Virus record (IMG/VR): IMGVR_UViG_3300020176_000123
Coordinates: 1-20,731 of that record
Direction: 5' to 3' (one strand)
Source: a virus
DNA: 20,731 nucleotides
A model generated the notes under the pieces. That model saw only the letters and a list, made by a program, of their open reading frames with translations. It was not told where the DNA came from and did not search any database. Positions 1 to 8,043 of the stretch are shown piece by piece (position 1 is the stretch's first letter; the number at the start of each line of letters is the position of its first letter). The position numbers and the translations under genes are program-made.

Positions 1-3000
1 GGGTTGTTATATAATGATTGTTGGCTTTGCCCAATAGCAAATACTTTTCGGGCTATTGTGGTTATAGAATTAGCTCCTTCTGTAGGTAAAGGTTGCAATA
101 TTGATTCTAAACAATCATTATTACTAATATTTGTAGTAGTAGGAAATGTATTAACATTACCACCATTAAAATCTACAGCTGTTATGTCTTCTGTCATAAC
201 CCCCGATGCATCAATATCTAAATTAGGATCCAGAGTAACTTTATAGTCATTGCCCTGCGTACCACCAAATTTAATTTCATTACCTTCAATATCAATAGCT
301 TGCTCCCAATTATTAGGATAACCAGCCCCGCTGGGGTCTCTAAATTGTAAATATATTGGGTATAATGCAAAAGGAAAAGTATTTACATAATTCCCTTCAT
401 CAAAGGGAAATTGGTCTAATCGTAACTCTAAAGCTATAAATGCAGTGCCTTGAGATAACCCCCCGGTACCACTATTTGATCCCCTAGATTGTGCATTAGA
501 ATTTTTAAATGTCCAGCCACTACAATTAGGAGCGGGCAATTCAACATAATCATTAGTTGTAGTTAAAGCTAAACCTGGATATGGCGCTCTTATGTCTACT
601 GTACCGGAGGCAGAGCCAGGTAATGGGGTAGAATCCACCGCATTGGTGTTATCATTTACCCAATAAAAAGCTCCTGAATCCCCAGAACCATAAGATAAAA
701 AATAATCTTCCTCCTCTCCAAAGCCTTCATTAATTGGTATTTCACCAATTCCAACTTTACTTGTAATAGTATCAGTTAATCCGCCAGCATCTTGAACAGT
801 TACTGTTATTATGTATTGTCCAAATAATTCTTCTGAAATATTTAATTCACCTGTGGTTGGATCAATAGACATTTGAGAAGGGTTACCTGATATACTCCAA
901 GTTAAATTATTAGAATTTAAAGTAGGGCTTGCTGAACCATTTGTTGCTGTATATGTAAAAACAGGATTAGAAGCAGTTGGGTCAAAATTTACTACAGTAC
1001 CATTCGTTATTGTAGGTGCTACATTACCTAAATTTTCTACTAGCTCAGCAATTACAAGGTTTCCTTCTGTTTTTTCATAAAAAGAAAAATAATACACTTC
1101 GTTTATAGAAGCATTAGGGCCATAATAAAAATAATCTGTAGTTATTAGCTCATATGTATCATAAGTTGCTGGATCTAATGGATTATATGGATCTCCATTG
1201 GCTGGTATTTTAAGTAAACTAAATTTATTTATAGTATTGCCATTTATATCAGTTACGGATACACCTAAATCACTTGTTTGCAGTGGTTCTTGTGGTATTT
1301 CATTTTCCCCAGCTTCATCTATGGGAGCAAATCTCCCAGCTATAGAAGTATTTAAAGGCACTGCTTCAGTCAAATTCCATGCAAACCCCAGTAACCCCGC
1401 TACTTCATTAGTTCCCGTTGTAATAGCCTCATTAAGTTCTGATATTAAACCAGTTGTAGAGGTTTCCCAAAATATGTCAAGTCTAGAAATAACAGGCTCA
1501 GTTTCATAAACACCTAACAAAAAGTTATATGATCCACTGGCAACTGGTAATGATCCAATAGGATTATTTGGGTTTCCTTGAGTTACTCTAGCTAAATATG
1601 GATTAGAGCTAGTTTGATAAATATCAACATAAGAACCTGTAGTAATAATACTATTTTCTTCCCCAATTGTATTAACTGTATTTGAAGATGGTAATATTAT
1701 GCTAGCAGTAGTTGGTGTTATACTATCTATTTGGCCTGGATAATATTGCTGATTATAGCTAGGAGTGGTGCTTCTGTTTGGTGTTACTCTACCAAAAAGC
1801 TGTATACTACTTCTATATTGCTTTTGATCTGGCCCAACCTCTGCAAGATCTCTTGGTACTTTATTTATATTATCGTTTATAAGAGTTATAAATGACGTAG
1901 TATTTTGAGGATCTGGTGGGGATGCAGGTGCTCCAGGATAACCATTTAATATCCCACCTAAGTAAACATTGTAATACTCTTGTTCAAGTTGCTTAACAAC
2001 TATTTTATAAGAATACCAACCTAAAGGATTGTAATTTGAACTATTTGGATTACCATTATATAATCCAGGCGCTCCAGTTACAATGCTTTTATTTGATTGT
2101 ATTGGAGAATCAAATCTTACTTTTAAAGAATCTCCTGGCCATGAGGAAACAGGGGGTGAAAAAATTGGGACTTCCCCTAAATTACCAATTCTATATGGAT
2201 TATATACTGTTGATGCTCCATATAATACATCTGATTCAGATAATCCAACAGTAGTAGAAGATAATATAGTAGTAGATGATCTTCCATATCTATCAGAAAG
2301 TACAACCCCAACCTGATAGTTTCTATTTTGTTTTAATGTATGATTAGGATATTCAATTATACTAGTAGTATTCTCAGGGGGGAAAGTATTTTCTATATTA
2401 AAATTAGATTTTGAAGAGATACCAACATCATAATTTAATACAGTGGGTGGGGTGTGTTTATCTTGATAATTGCCATATACAACTCTATTACCAATTATTT
2501 CTTGAGATAAAGCTTTAACAGGCACTTTATCATATACTCTTATTAAGGTGCTATCAGATAATGTTTTAAATGGTTTTTTAGCCTGATAATCATATTCAAC
2601 ATAACTATTTGTGCTAAGCGCTATTTCACTCTTAAGTATAGTATCTACTACATATAATGCCTGGGAATCTGATTCTTTAAATATTATATCTATTTCGCTA
2701 ATATTAAAATTAGAAATAAATTCAGATCCATTATTAGCGGGGATAGGTATTTGTAAAAGTATCTGATTTACTTTATTTTGCATAAATTGTACAATAGTAC
2801 TTCTATAAGCACTTTCTTCATCACCATTTAAAAAATACCCATCTTGTTGAGGTATAAAAAGAGCTTGTGTAAATGGCGCAAGTATAGAATATTCACCACC
2901 ATTAAATTTAAATCTATAAGTAAATCTTATAAATTTATCTTCTAAAAAATCAGGATCACCCCCGTATGAAGGATTATAATATGGATTAGCAGTAACACCA

Positions 3001-3641
3001 TCTGGCAAAAATTCACTTACTACATCATACATAGTTGTTTCGTAAGCTCCTGCGGCAGCTTCATCTAAACTTACTTTATAAAGTTCTATTGGCTGATATG
3101 GATTATATTGAGATACAGAAACTAAGTCTTCATTAGTGTAATAAACACCCCCGCTAGCGCTTCTTCTGGTAACATTTATTCTACGTGGTTGATTTCTATT
3201 ATCAGTAAAGAATAATAAATTTTCAAGCATATTAACACCTGTAATAGGGTTAGTAGTAGAAAAATTTAAAAAAGCTCCTTCCGCTAATTTAACGGTATCT
3301 CCATTTAATACATTGTATTCATATATAAAGTTTTGAGCAGAAGGATTATAAGTTGGATTTGTAATATAAGCGCTATCAGTATTATTAGTAAGGAATAAAT
3401 ATATTGTATTTTTAGCGGGGTTTGTAAACTGCCCTATAACCTGTATACCGGAAACGGTTAAAGTTTCAAAATCTTTTATAAGTTGATTACCTAAAACATT
3501 TTCTAAAGCGCCTACATCAGCACCTTGTGATTTACTAACCTGTATATTAAAGCCTTCTCTGTATTCCCCTGATGGTACTAATCTATCATCAAGGTCTTGA
3601 TTCATTTTAGACCCTATAAAAGCATTTTTAACTTCTGCCAT
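1..3641 (-). CDS. Giant tail protein with cadherin-like domain, 3' end outside window
   Basis: The frame stays open from an ATG at 3641 to the left edge, giving 1,213 codons with no stop, so the C-terminus is missing. The N-terminus contains KMNQDLDDRLVPSGEYREGF and soon after ADVGALENVLGN, which I remember from large structural proteins of uncultured marine phages. A segment around residues 150-160 reads LLFFTDNRNQPRRINV, as in propeller-like tail nozzle proteins such as T7 gp12 or the crAss muzzle; this likeness is inference. Around residues 870-960 lies a cadherin or dystroglycan-type Ig-like domain, with LTWSISG, MSIDPTTGELNIS and YIITVTVQDAGGLTDT. The motif YNP recurs at least six times. 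It is the last gene seen in the structural operon, 4 bases after the preceding gene, the usual place for tail nozzle or host-contact proteins. A tail role is likely; the exact part is not certain. Confidence 0.8.
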   Translation of the reverse strand, partial: MAEVKNAFIGSKMNQDLDDRLVPSGEYREGFNIQVSKSQGADVGALENVLGNQLIKDFETLTVSGIQVIGQFTNPAKNTIYLFLTNNTDSAYITNPTYNPSAQNFIYEYNVLNGDTVKLAEGAFLNFSTTNPITGVNMLENLLFFTDNRNQPRRINVTRRSASGGVYYTNEDLVSVSQYNPYQPIELYKVSLDEAAAGAYETTMYDVVSEFLPDGVTANPYYNPSYGGDPDFLEDKFIRFTYRFKFNGGEYSILAPFTQALFIPQQDGYFLNGDEESAYRSTIVQFMQNKVNQILLQIPIPANNGSEFISNFNISEIDIIFKESDSQALYVVDTILKSEIALSTNSYVEYDYQAKKPFKTLSDSTLIRVYDKVPVKALSQEIIGNRVVYGNYQDKHTPPTVLNYDVGISSKSNFNIENTFPPENTTSIIEYPNHTLKQNRNYQVGVVLSDRYGRSSTTILSSTTVGLSESDVLYGASTVYNPYRIGNLGEVPIFSPPVSSWPGDSLKVRFDSPIQSNKSIVTGAPGLYNGNPNSSNYNPLGWYSYKIVVKQLEQEYYNVYLGGILNGYPGAPASPPDPQNTTSFITLINDNINKVPRDLAEVGPDQKQYRSSIQLFGRVTPNRSTTPSYNQQYYPGQIDSITPTTASIILPSSNTVNTIGEENSIITTGSYVDIYQTSSNPYLARVTQGNPNNPIGSLPVASGSYNFLLGVYETEPVISRLDIFWETSTTGLISELNEAITTGTNEVAGLLGFAWNLTEAVPLNTSIAGRFAPIDEAGENEIPQEPLQTSDLGVSVTDINGNTINKFSLLKIPANGDPYNPLDPATYDTYELITTDYFYYGPNASINEVYYFSFYEKTEGNLVIAELVENLGNVAPTITNGTVVNFDPTASNPVFTYTATNGSASPTLNSNNLTWSISGNPSQMSIDPTTGELNISEELFGQYIITVTVQDAGGLTDTITSKVGIGEIPINEGFGEEEDYFLSYGSGDSGAFYWVNDNTNAVDSTPLPGSASGTVDIRAPYPGLALTTTNDYVELPAPNCSGWTFKNSNAQSRGSNSGTGGLSQGTAFIALELRLDQFPFDEGNYVNTFPFALYPIYLQFRDPSGAGYPNNWEQAIDIEGNEIKFGGTQGNDYKVTLDPNLDIDASGVMTEDITAVDFNGGNVNTFPTTTNISNNDCLESILQPLPTEGANSITTIARKVFAIGQSQQSLYNN

Positions 3642-3645
3642 TTAT

Positions 3646-4863
3646 TTAACTTTTAATCCATTTAGATTTATTTCTCATTATTTGCGCTATTTCGTCTAAT
3701 TTAATATTAGACAATCTAATTTTAGCGTTTCTAGTAGCAGCAAATTTTTCTTTTTTATATCTATTTACTATGTATTCAGGAGTATTAATTTTAGAGGATA
3801 GTATTGCGTGGTTTAAATAAGCATAAACAGCTTCTTCAGCCATTTTAGGTATTCTCATGTCTTGATTATATGCAACTCCGTCAGATATATATTCCAATAT
3901 TATTAGAGCCCCGTTTAAATTACTTGAAAAAGCCATACTACCCTCTCTATCGTTTATAGTAAACCATCCGTTGAATTGAGATATTTCTGGATTCATCCCA
4001 TAACGTTGTCCTAAAAGGCCATCAGCAAATTGATAATTATAAAAAACAGATTGATCATAGGCTGCATTATTAAAATTACCAGTAATTAATTTATCGTTTG
4101 CATTGTCCCAGCGTTCTTCGGTTATTGAAGTAGCTCTAACATTCTCATTAAAATTATCTTGTATAGGATCTCCTGTATAATCTTGTGGTAATATTTCGTA
4201 AGGATTTGAAGTAAGTGTAGTTGGATATATTATATGTTTAACACCTTGCTGGTCAATCCAAGAGGTTTTTACATAATTTACATAATCTTGTGGAAGAGGA
4301 ACTGAAAGATTTGGAGGAATTGTTAATTCTTGAGATTTAATACTTTTTAAAGTATCGTAGCTTAATTCCTGTAAAGCACGTTTAGCGTGGAAGATAACAT
4401 CAGTTCTTTTAACACTAGGTATAAGTTTCCCAGCACCAACATAAGCAACTATAAAGTTATTTATTAAATCAGAAATTTTAATATACGCATATCCCCCATA
4501 GTTATCTTCTACAGTATTGCCATAAGCATCCTGATTTCCATAAACACCACCATCTTGTCTTTTTAATTGTACAACAAAATAGTCGCCTTCGGGTAATTGT
4601 GTTTCTAATGTTATAACATTATCAACAACAGTATATGGGGCTATGTATTCAATATAACTGCTCCCAGCTCCTGTAGTACTTGAGTATACTTTAAAATTGT
4701 TTTGAGCATAACCAGCAGATGAAGGATCATATCCTCCAAAAATTAACTTAGTATCAAAAGTAGTAGTATATGAAAGTTGAGTACCATCAGCTATAAAACT
4801 TTGTGCCCCAGCGTAATATTGTCTATTTGTTTCGGTTATTAAACCTCCATTGGGTATTGCCAT
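3646..4863 (-). CDS. Probable head-tail connector or tail-adaptor structural protein (405 aa)
   Basis: The protein has 405 residues, no signal peptide and no membrane segment. The first 130 residues look beta-rich, with many Tyr, Gly, Thr and Ser. The middle part (about residues 130-215) includes ISDLINNFIVAYVGAGK, RTDVIFHAKRALQELSYDTL and PLPQDYVNYVKTSW. I recall this block from structural genes of uncultured marine phages, next to the same neighbours. The C-terminal 60 residues are strongly basic and helical (RYKKEKFAATRNAKIRL), suggesting contact with DNA or with an acidic partner. The gene sits 4 bases before the giant tail gene and 6 bases after the 243-residue gene, so the three are probably translated together. 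In podovirus-type genomes this position is held by adaptor or ring proteins. That role is inferred from position only. Confidence 0.8.
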   Translation of the reverse strand: MAIPNGGLITETNRQYYAGAQSFIADGTQLSYTTTFDTKLIFGGYDPSSAGYAQNNFKVYSSTTGAGSSYIEYIAPYTVVDNVITLETQLPEGDYFVVQLKRQDGGVYGNQDAYGNTVEDNYGGYAYIKISDLINNFIVAYVGAGKLIPSVKRTDVIFHAKRALQELSYDTLKSIKSQELTIPPNLSVPLPQDYVNYVKTSWIDQQGVKHIIYPTTLTSNPYEILPQDYTGDPIQDNFNENVRATSITEERWDNANDKLITGNFNNAAYDQSVFYNYQFADGLLGQRYGMNPEISQFNGWFTINDREGSMAFSSNLNGALIILEYISDGVAYNQDMRIPKMAEEAVYAYLNHAILSSKINTPEYIVNRYKKEKFAATRNAKIRLSNIKLDEIAQIMRNKSKWIKS

Positions 4864-4869
4864 AGCTTA

Positions 4870-5601
4870 TTAACTTTTTTGATTTATTTCTTCTTTTTGA
4901 ATTTGTTGGCCAGCAGCTTGAACTATCTGCGGGTCTCTTATTATTATACCAGAGTATTGTAATATTTTTAAAATAACTTCTGTTTGCTCAGATTCTTGTA
5001 ATTCAAAATTTACCGAAGTTTCATTATTATGTATATATTGCCCTAAAGTACCTACATTAAATCCCCATACTACATCATTGGGTTTTCTAACATAATCAAC
5101 AACTATATTACTTGTTATTGTTGCTGGCTGAATAAATAATTTATTATTTTCATATAAATATACAGGGAAATCTTCTGTGGCTTTTGTTAGTTTTGATTTT
5201 TGTATATTATAAAAATCATTTCTTTGTAGTCTTTGTACTTCCGTAATATCTTTGTATATTACTTCACCTAGTCTGTAAAATGAAACAATAGTTCCGTAAA
5301 TATCGGTTGTTGGTAAAGTAAAATATTGTTGACCTGGGGTTGAAGTATTATCGTAAACTGCATTCCCAAATGTTTTAAATATAGATATTTTTTCATCAAT
5401 ATTTTCTACACGGCTTGCATATGTATCATCAGTTTGAGGAACCCTTAATTGTTGATTTAAGTCTTCAAAATACTTTTCAAATATTTCAAGCTGTACCTGA
5501 GTTCCTAAACTATTAAACTCGGCGGGAGGTATATAGCCTCTTTGTTCTTTGTTTAATATGTATAAAACTGTTTGATATACAGTGTTTACGTTTATTGCCA
5601 T
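4870..5601 (-). CDS. Probable connector or ring protein of the neck (243 aa)
   Basis: This 243-residue soluble protein opens with NVNTVYQTVLYILNKEQRGY and PPAEFNSLGTQVQLEIFEKY, a helical N-terminus that resembles neck proteins of podovirus-like phages. A beta-rich centre follows (VYLYENNKLFIQPATITSNI, then VDYVRKPNDVVWGF), with a helical C-terminal end rich in Gln and Glu. It is the first gene after the hairpin at 5627-5653 and starts a run of three genes spaced 4-6 bases apart that ends in the giant tail protein. The family placement is from memory; what can be seen is a compact structural-type protein in the neck and tail position. A ring or head-completion protein is the best guess. The leader before the ATG is all A/T with no Shine-Dalgarno. 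Confidence 0.78.
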   Translation of the reverse strand: MAINVNTVYQTVLYILNKEQRGYIPPAEFNSLGTQVQLEIFEKYFEDLNQQLRVPQTDDTYASRVENIDEKISIFKTFGNAVYDNTSTPGQQYFTLPTTDIYGTIVSFYRLGEVIYKDITEVQRLQRNDFYNIQKSKLTKATEDFPVYLYENNKLFIQPATITSNIVVDYVRKPNDVVWGFNVGTLGQYIHNNETSVNFELQESEQTEVILKILQYSGIIIRDPQIVQAAGQQIQKEEINQKS

Positions 5602-5626
5602 TGTTTATTTATTATTAATTATAACA

Positions 5627-5653
5627 GCTAGGCCGCTTTTAATACGACCTAAC
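5627..5653 (-). terminator. Hairpin between head gene and neck genes, weak terminator candidate
   Basis: Read on the minus strand, GTTAGGTCG and CGGCCTAGC form a 9-base-pair stem with two G-U wobbles around a 9-base loop, starting about 17 bases after the stop codon of the 278-residue gene. The bases after the stem are AT-rich but not a clean U run (TGTTATAATT), so this may be a leaky terminator or an RNA-processing or stability hairpin rather than a strong stop. Confidence 0.45.
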
Positions 5654-5670
5654 TATTATAATATTACATG

Positions 5671-6507
5671 TTAATATAGTTTTTTCTCTATTGATTTATA
5701 AACTTCTACACCTTCATCAGTTTTAAGGTAAGAAGCAAACGCAGAAAATGGATTTTCATCAAAAGGAACAATCATTAATCTTTTATCATTTGAAGACCAA
5801 TGTATGCTTCTTTGGTCCGCTGATAAATAAATAATATTAGCTTCGCTAGCTTTAATTGCAAAATTTCTTAATTCCACATTCTCGTCATTAGCTAAATTTA
5901 AGAACAAGTTAGGGTTTTTCTTAGCAAATAGCAATAAATCCCTTTTGATCTCCTTAGAAGTAAGATCTGCTACCTTAGATCCGACCTCAACTCTTAATAT
6001 TGCTTCCATTTGATCTATCTCCATGTTCATTGCTGCATTTAGCGCATCAACCTCACTTAATAAATCTTCTAAATCATCCTCAGCAATTTCAATTTGATCA
6101 TATTCATAATATAATACATCTTTTTTAGGGTGATATAAAGAAAGCAATTTTTGTAAATTTTGTTTTTCTTTAGGAACAAATAATGAACCGTTTTTAAACA
6201 TTATATGGCCTAGTGTTACTTCACCTTTTTGCTCGCTTACAAATGGAGAATTTTGATTAGTTGCATATCTAAGCTCCTGTTGTTCACCATTTTCTTTATT
6301 GAACCAAAGCATTGGCCATCTTTGTGAATGTTTAGATTGAATTGTGTATGTTATAGGTTGATGTGCACCTTTTAACAAATAAGTTCTATCTTTAATTTCC
6401 CATTCGGGTTTTGTAGATTTTACTGGTGTTTTAGCAACAGCTTTTTCTTTTACTACTTGAGGCGCAACCTCAATATTTTCTACTGCTGGGTTAGCTTTTT
6501 TAGCCAT
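5671..6507 (-). CDS. Conserved phage head-region protein, function unknown (278 aa)
   Basis: The gene lies directly downstream of the major capsid gene, bounded on both sides by hairpins. The first 35 residues are a low-complexity Lys/Ala/Val/Pro-rich arm. The body begins with DRTYLLKGAHQPITYTIQSK and then ELRYATNQNSPFVSEQKG, a beta-rich block, followed by FVPKEKQNLQKLLSLYHPKK. A helical acidic stretch (about residues 138-175, AEDDLEDLLSEVDALNAAMN) leads into TSKEIKRDLLLFAKKNPNLF. I recall the same blocks from marine phage genomes beside the capsid gene, but no named function. The sequence does not show whether it is a virion part, a decoration or vertex protein, or a regulator. The mix of basic arm and long helices would fit a capsid-internal or DNA-contacting protein; this is speculation. 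The leader ends in TATATC before the ATG, as for two other genes here. Confidence 0.82.
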   Translation of the reverse strand: MAKKANPAVENIEVAPQVVKEKAVAKTPVKSTKPEWEIKDRTYLLKGAHQPITYTIQSKHSQRWPMLWFNKENGEQQELRYATNQNSPFVSEQKGEVTLGHIMFKNGSLFVPKEKQNLQKLLSLYHPKKDVLYYEYDQIEIAEDDLEDLLSEVDALNAAMNMEIDQMEAILRVEVGSKVADLTSKEIKRDLLLFAKKNPNLFLNLANDENVELRNFAIKASEANIIYLSADQRSIHWSSNDKRLMIVPFDENPFSAFASYLKTDEGVEVYKSIEKKLY

Positions 6508-6513
6508 GATATA
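6508..6513 (-). promoter_or_regulatory. TATATC leader motif touching the start codon
   Basis: The six bases before the ATG of the 278-residue gene read TATATC on the coding strand, with ATTATAT before them. The same six bases precede the genes starting at 9270 and 17246. It may be a shared translation leader; no Shine-Dalgarno is present. Confidence 0.3.
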
Positions 6514-6544
6514 ATATAATTAAATAATTAATAAAAATGTAAAG

Positions 6545-6571
6545 TAAGGGGCACCACTACGATACCCCTTA
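6545..6571 (-). terminator. Probable intrinsic terminator after the major capsid gene
   Basis: On the minus strand TAAGGGGTA and TGCCCCTTA pair over 9 positions (one G-U wobble) around a 9-base loop, with four G-C pairs in the core. The stem starts about 16 bases after the capsid stop codon and is followed by CTTTACATTTTTATTAATTA, a U-rich tail in RNA. This is the best terminator-like structure in the window. It would stop or thin out transcription between the highly expressed capsid gene and the genes downstream. Confidence 0.65.
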
Positions 6572-6587
6572 TCCTTACAATAATAGT

Positions 6588-8027
6588 CTATGCAGAAGCT
6601 GTAAACAATACGAAATTGTTTGCACCTTGAGTAACAAGACATCTTTCAGATAGGAAGTGTACTTCCATAGCATCAAGCGCTGAAGTATAAGCACCTCCAA
6701 CAGAACCAGTAATCCAAGATTTCATTCTTCGATCATCAGCCTGAGAAGCTCTATACCTTACATGCAAGAAAGGTCTACGGATATTAGTTCCTAGGATTTG
6801 GTCATAAACAGTTGAAGTACCTGCAGGAATCAAAACTCCTTCAATACCAGAAACTGCTACTGCACCTCTTGTAGAAGCATCATTTAGATATTTCCAGTCT
6901 GTCTTATAGAAATCATAAGATCCTCTGCGGAAGCCACTAAATCCAAGATTCAATGCCATTTCTTCAGAGTTTTCAAACAATCCATAAGCAGTACCGCCTT
7001 GAGCACCATCAGAAACACCAGCTAGCATTCCGTCAATATCAAGAGCAAGTCCTCTATTAACAAAAAGCATGTTTTCTTCAATAGCCCCTTGAGTATCTAA
7101 ATTTTTCAAAATGCTGTCAAATTCAGTAAGTCCGGTAGCTCCACCACTAAAGTTATTAAGAACGTTACCTCTTGATTGAATAGAAGCAAAAAGCCCTTCA
7201 GTACCTTTTACAGTCAACGTAGAAGTTCCGCTTACTAGCTCACCTTCAACAACTGCCATTTCTAGATAGTCTTCAAAACGTAGTCTTGTTTCAGACTCAG
7301 CTTTTAGATACCATAGAAATCCAGAAGTTCCATCTTCAGTAGCAACTTCAACCCATCCGATTTGCGCAGCATCTGATCCAGAAATTGCATATTTATCTTT
7401 AATGATGATAGGTGAATTGTTATACTGAGTAAAAGAAGGAGTGATAGAACGCTCACGACCGTCAGCAGTTCCTTTCTTAAATTCAGAACCGTAAACGAAA
7501 ATCTTACCAGTTGTCAATCCTGTAAAATCAATTTCAGAACCACCACCGGTAGCAACTAGATCTCCCTGAGTATAAGGCTTAACAGTTAAAGTAGCCAAAG
7601 TAGGAGAAGTATCAACACTAGTTTCTACAAAACACTTTAGTTCTTTTCCTGTAGCAGGATCCATAAGAACAATAGTATCATTTGCAGAAATAACGTTTGC
7701 TACAAAATTAGGTCCAGCAGCAGCATCCAATACGAATGTTAAAGTGGTTCCAGTTGCAACAGTTACATTATCATAAGCAACGTGTAGTCTATTTTGCTCA
7801 GACCATACAACTTGATCAGAAGTCATGGGCATTTCTGCACCAACCATTCTTAAGAAGCCAGATAGAGTTCTGTTACCATATCTTTCTACTTCTTGCTCGT
7901 AAATTTCGGGTAAATACTGTTGAGCGAAATCATTAGTGCCATCTGTAAAGCTTAGATAGTTATCGCTAAGTATTTGTTGCTTTTGACTTGGTTTAATCGA
8001 ACCAAAAGCAGGTAAAACATTTGCCAT
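6588..8027 (-). CDS. Major capsid protein (probable HK97-like fold)
   Basis: The 479-residue protein sits where the major capsid gene is expected: terminase, portal, scaffold candidate, then this gene. It has no signal peptide, few Cys and a balanced Gly/Ala/Thr/Ser-rich composition, typical of a capsid protein. Visible blocks are YLPEIYEQEVERYGNRTLSG near residue 45, a beta-rich insert of about residues 85-165 (many T, V and G), ESETRLRFEDYLEMAVVEGE as a long helix near residue 245, and the C-terminal FLHVRYRASQADDRRMKSW. No protease-type propeptide can be recognised. By eye its base composition is richer in G+C and its codon use more even than that of its neighbours, as expected for the most highly expressed phage gene. 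A strong hairpin follows the TAG stop. The capsid call rests on gene order and sequence character; the fold is inferred. Confidence 0.85.
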   Translation of the reverse strand: MANVLPAFGSIKPSQKQQILSDNYLSFTDGTNDFAQQYLPEIYEQEVERYGNRTLSGFLRMVGAEMPMTSDQVVWSEQNRLHVAYDNVTVATGTTLTFVLDAAAGPNFVANVISANDTIVLMDPATGKELKCFVETSVDTSPTLATLTVKPYTQGDLVATGGGSEIDFTGLTTGKIFVYGSEFKKGTADGRERSITPSFTQYNNSPIIIKDKYAISGSDAAQIGWVEVATEDGTSGFLWYLKAESETRLRFEDYLEMAVVEGELVSGTSTLTVKGTEGLFASIQSRGNVLNNFSGGATGLTEFDSILKNLDTQGAIEENMLFVNRGLALDIDGMLAGVSDGAQGGTAYGLFENSEEMALNLGFSGFRRGSYDFYKTDWKYLNDASTRGAVAVSGIEGVLIPAGTSTVYDQILGTNIRRPFLHVRYRASQADDRRMKSWITGSVGGAYTSALDAMEVHFLSERCLVTQGANNFVLFTASA

Positions 8028-8043
8028 TTTTAAATTTTTTTAA

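Noticed and set aside
1198-1509. Plus-strand open frame of 103 codons
   Set aside because: It lies antisense to the giant tail gene; its sequence has no family pattern and its neighbours are all on the minus strand.
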